This document shows, piece by piece, positions 12,355 to 15,176 of a stretch of DNA of 15,176 nt. Every line of letters starts with the position of its first letter. Position 1 is the first letter of the stretch. Below the pieces are notes generated by a model. That model was not told the origin of the DNA. It saw only the letters and a list, made by a program, of their open reading frames with translations, and did not search any database. Origin of the DNA: Succinivibrionaceae bacterium UBA3769 (GTDB lineage Bacteria > Pseudomonadota > Gammaproteobacteria > Enterobacterales > Succinivibrionaceae). The stretch lies in NCBI GenBank assembly GCA_002372325.1, contig DFFT01000113.1, positions 1-15,176 on the forward strand, written 5' to 3'. Position numbers and translations under genes: made by a program.

Positions 12355-14204
12355 TCAGGTAGCCTCTCCGGCATACTGGCTCCGGAAAAGCTTCCGGTAG
12401 ATCCCGTCCCGGGCCATGAGATCATGGTGCCGCCCTTCTTCGGCAATGCGGCCGTGATCCATGACGATGATGCGATCCGCATCCAGAATGGTGGAAAGAC
12501 GATGCGCCACGATAAGGCAGGTGCGTTTTCCGGTGAGGGTCTTGAGAGCTTCCTGAATATGCCTTTCCGTGCGGGTGTCCAGACTGGAGGTGGCTTCGTC
12601 CAGGATCAGCGCCGGAGGATCCGCCACATAGGCCCGGGCCACGGAAAGAAGCTGTCTTTCCCCCTGAGAGAGCCGGGATCCGGCATTGGCGAGTTCCGCA
12701 TCGAGGCCTCCGGGGATCCGGGCAATCAGGGCATCGGCGCCGCATTCCCGGAGTTTTTTAAGAAGCTCCTCTTCTGAAATCTCCGGGGCCCCCGCGGTAA
12801 GATTGCTTCTCAGGGTGTCAGTGAACAAAACCGTATCCTGAAGCACGGTGCCCAAGGGTTTCCGGAGGGATTTTACCGCAAACTCTCTGATATCCCGGCC
12901 GTCCAGGAGGATCACCCCGGAATCAGGCTCGTAAAACCGCAAAAGAAGGCAGATGAGGGTGGATTTTCCGCTTCCGGTGGCTCCCGCCAGGGCAACCTTT
13001 TCACCCGGGGCGATGCGAAGACTGAAATCCTTAAGCACCGGAGTCCCCGGAACGTAGGAAAATGTTACCCTGCGGAACTCCAGTTCCCCTCGGACGCCGG
13101 CAGGAACCTCTGCTCCGGCCGCGCTTTCCCGGGGAAGATCCATGATCTCGAAGATCCGTTCCGCCCCGGCGAGAGCGGTCTGGATCTGACCGTATACCTG
13201 AGCCAGCATGTTTACCGGTCGGGCCAGCTGCCGGGCATAAACAGCAAAGGCGGCAATGGTGCCTACGGTAATAACCCCGCGAATGGCAAGCACGGCCCCG
13301 ATGACAGTTACCAGAATGAAGCTGAGATTTCCGATGGTATTCATAAGAGGCCCCATGGCATTAGCCAGGGTTCCGCCAGCACAGCAGCCTTGGTAAGCTT
13401 GTCGGAGGAGTCATCAAAGGATTTCTGGTTGGCCTTTTGCATGGAGCAGGCCACGCATGCCTGATAGTTGGTCAGGGATTCCTCCACAATGCCGTTAACC
13501 TCCCCCAGAAGCTCCTGCCGGAGAAGAAGCTGCTTTCTCATAAAGCGGGTCAGCAGCCTGGTGATCACCATGGTCAGCATAATCGCCCCGAGAGCTATGA
13601 GGGTCAGGGTAACGCTGTACCAGAACATGACCGCCAGAGTGCCCAGAAGGAGCAGGCTTCCGGAAAACAGCGCCGTAAGGGACATGCTGACGGTATCCGA
13701 TACCATGTCCGCATCGGATGTCATGCGGGAAAGGATATCACCCCGGGAGCGCTTGCTGATTTCAGCCGCGGGAAGCCCGGTTACCGCCTCGTGAAGATCC
13801 CGCCGGAGTCTTTTAATGAGCCTTGCGGAGAGTCCGGCTCCCGCCGCTCCCTGAACAAGGCTCCCCGCTGCCGCAAAGGCATACACCGTTAACAGCGCGA
13901 TCAGAATACCGGGGATCTCCCCCGTGTCTCCCCGGGCAAGAGCATCCACGGCTTCAGCGATAAATGCCGGAGCCGCCGCGGTCAGCATGGCGGCAAGGGA
14001 GGCGGAAACAATAAGAGCGGCCGCAGTTTTAAGATCCGGCCGAAAATAGCGGAGGAGACGCCGGAGAGCGGATTTCGGAGCCCGGGCGTTTTCCGGTATT
14101 TCCTGAAAGCCCGGCCCCCGTCCCATAAAGCCTCTGAACCCTTTTGAAGGTTCCGGAGAGGCGGAGATCTTCAGGTCATCGGGAGCATGGCGGTTATGAG
14201 TCAT
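12355..14204 (-). pseudogene. Heterodimeric ABC exporter subunit (TM288-like), broken by a one-base frameshift
   Basis: Two minus-strand frames (14204-13341 and an in-frame continuation to 12355) encode one ABC exporter half once a single missing base is restored. The corrected product has 616 residues, normal for the family. The first frame gives an N-terminal tail (with GFMGRGPG near 27-34) and membrane helices at about 60-83, 98-119, 175-195 and 198-219, then runs off after Trp280 to a stop at 13341. The second continues with the remaining helices and a nucleotide-binding domain: Walker A GATGSGKS (408-415), signature LSQGE (502-506), Walker B LILDEAT with Glu527, and His558 in VAHRLS. A missing C in the plus-strand run at 13365-13366 (TGGG reduced to TGG in the gene) explains the break; there is no slippery heptamer. 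GGAGG six bases before the ATG at 14202-14204 sets the start, overlapping the upstream stop by 11 bases. It may be a real mutation or a sequence error. Confidence 0.82.
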
Positions 14205-15176
14205 GGGCATCCTCCAGTCCGGCGTTCTGGGTGCTGTAAAGTTCCCGGTAGGTCTCTGAAGTTCTGAGAAGCTCCTCGTGAGTGCCCAGCCCGGCCAGAG
14301 AGCCCTTTTCCAGCACCAGAATGCGGCCGGCATTTCTGAGAGCGGAGATCCGCTGGGAGATCAGGATCAGAGTCATTCCGGGATATTCCCGTTTCAGATT
14401 GGCCAGCACCAGAGCTTCGGTGCCATAATCAAGAGCGCTCAGAGCATCATCCAGTATCAGAATTTCCGGCTTTCTCAGAAGAGCCCGGGCCAGCGCTATC
14501 CTTTGCCTCTGACCGCCGGAGAGTCCGCTCCCTCCGGATCCCGGCACGGTGTCATAGCCCCGGGGCTTTTCCATAATGAAGTCATGAGCCGCGGCATTCC
14601 GGGCGGCTTTCTGAATCTCCTCCTCGCTGTACCCCGAAGCCTCGGCGGTGATATTGTCCCGGAGGGATTTCCTGAAGATGAGAGCTTTCTGAAAAGCTGT
14701 CCCCGTGATCTTACGGAGACTCGCAAACTGCCACTCCCGGGCCGGGATTCCGGCAATTTCCACCGTTCCTTCCCGGGGATCGTAAAACCGGGGGATCAGG
14801 GAGGCCAGAGCGGTCTTCCCCGAGCCCGTGGAACCGGTAATGCCCAGAGTTTCCCCGGCTTTGACCGTGAATGAGATATGGGAAAGCGCATCCTCCGGCT
14901 GTCCGGGGTAACGGAAGCTGACATCATGGAACGTCACTTCTACCGGAGCTTTGCCGGTGGTAACTGAGCCCTCCTGAAGCGCGATCTCCTGATTCAGGGC
15001 CTCCCGGACTCTTTTCCAGGAGGTCATCCCCCTGGTCACATTCTGAAAAATCATCACCAGCATCATGAGGCCGTTCAGGATCAGAGCAAGGTAGGTAACT
15101 CCCGCCATTACCGCTCCCGGTTCTGCCGCGCTGCCGGAGGTCAGCTTGGCGTATCCGATATAAAGCAGCCCCGCTA
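14194..15176 (-). CDS. Heterodimeric ABC exporter subunit (TM287-like), N-terminus beyond the window
   Basis: The frame is open to the right edge, so the upstream part, including most membrane helices, is missing; an internal Met at 15106-15108 is not the true start. Visible are the last helices (YLALILNGLMMLVMIF), the RVREAL linker and a full nucleotide-binding domain. Counting from that Met, there is Walker A GSTGSGKT (92-99), signature LSGGQ (186-190), and Walker B ILILDD with Asp211 where the catalytic Glu is expected. The switch His is replaced by Gln242 in LISQRIS. These are the changes known for the degenerate-site subunit of heterodimeric multidrug exporters such as TM287/288, whereas the downstream gene has the consensus Glu and His. 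The genes overlap by 11 bases, implying translational coupling. The product acts in the inner membrane; the substrate is not identifiable. Confidence 0.9.
   Translation of the reverse strand, partial: AGLLYIGYAKLTSGSAAEPGAVMAGVTYLALILNGLMMLVMIFQNVTRGMTSWKRVREALNQEIALQEGSVTTGKAPVEVTFHDVSFRYPGQPEDALSHISFTVKAGETLGITGSTGSGKTALASLIPRFYDPREGTVEIAGIPAREWQFASLRKITGTAFQKALIFRKSLRDNITAEASGYSEEEIQKAARNAAAHDFIMEKPRGYDTVPGSGGSGLSGGQRQRIALARALLRKPEILILDDALSALDYGTEALVLANLKREYPGMTLILISQRISALRNAGRILVLEKGSLAGLGTHEELLRTSETYRELYSTQNAGLEDAHDS

Noticed and set aside
13341..13370. Programmed ribosomal frameshift in the exporter gene
   Set aside because: No slippery heptamer or following stem is visible, and ABC exporters of this class are not known to use frameshifting. 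A mutation or sequence error is more likely.

Overview
The window reads as a chromosomal stretch of a heterotrophic, probably anaerobic bacterium of moderate GC content (roughly half G+C by eye). Most starts have a clear GGAG/AGGA ribosome site, and sigma70-type promoters and intrinsic terminators can be recognised. The thermonuclease looks proteobacterial. The multi-domain GGDEF protein, the DUF6273 protein and the ATPase_2/DUF234 ATPase are of kinds often met in gut and rumen bacteria. A Succinivibrionaceae-like gammaproteobacterium is my tentative guess; a spirochaete or a Negativicutes member is possible. Nothing in the window fixes the taxonomy, and I see no rRNA, tRNA, CRISPR array or complete insertion sequence.

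Layout from left to right. (1) Positions 106-1539, minus strand: an AAA+ ATPase with a winged-helix region and a PD-(D/E)xK nuclease-like C-terminus. It is preceded by a 500 bp AT-rich spacer holding a perfect 11-bp inverted repeat, degenerate copies of the same motif and a possible coding remnant. (2) 2051-3807, minus: a flavin reductase-like protein followed by a YqhD/butanol-dehydrogenase-type alcohol dehydrogenase, a likely two-gene redox unit ending in a strong terminator. (3) 4253-4816, minus: lemA with its own promoter and terminator. (4) 5166-7634, plus, divergent from lemA: a membrane diguanylate cyclase with a PAS domain and two tandem related sensory domains. (5) 7845-8432, minus: an exported thermonuclease, convergent with the cyclase. 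(6) 8721-8960, minus: a 79-residue two-helix membrane protein whose ribosome site lies inside a predicted hairpin. (7) 9323-12256, minus: a 977-residue protein of four tandem DUF6273 domains behind a duplicated N-terminal module. (8) 12355 to the right edge, minus: two overlapping genes for a heterodimeric ABC exporter of the TM287/288 type. The first is cut by the window edge and the second is broken by a one-base frameshift.

The genes do not form one obvious pathway. The exporter pair and the DUF6273 gene are co-directional with a 98 bp gap, so they could be co-transcribed; any functional link is inference. The most unusual items are the four-repeat DUF6273 protein with near-identical internal DNA tracts, the palindrome-rich control region of the ATPase, the hairpin masking the ribosome site of the small membrane protein, and the frameshifted exporter subunit.
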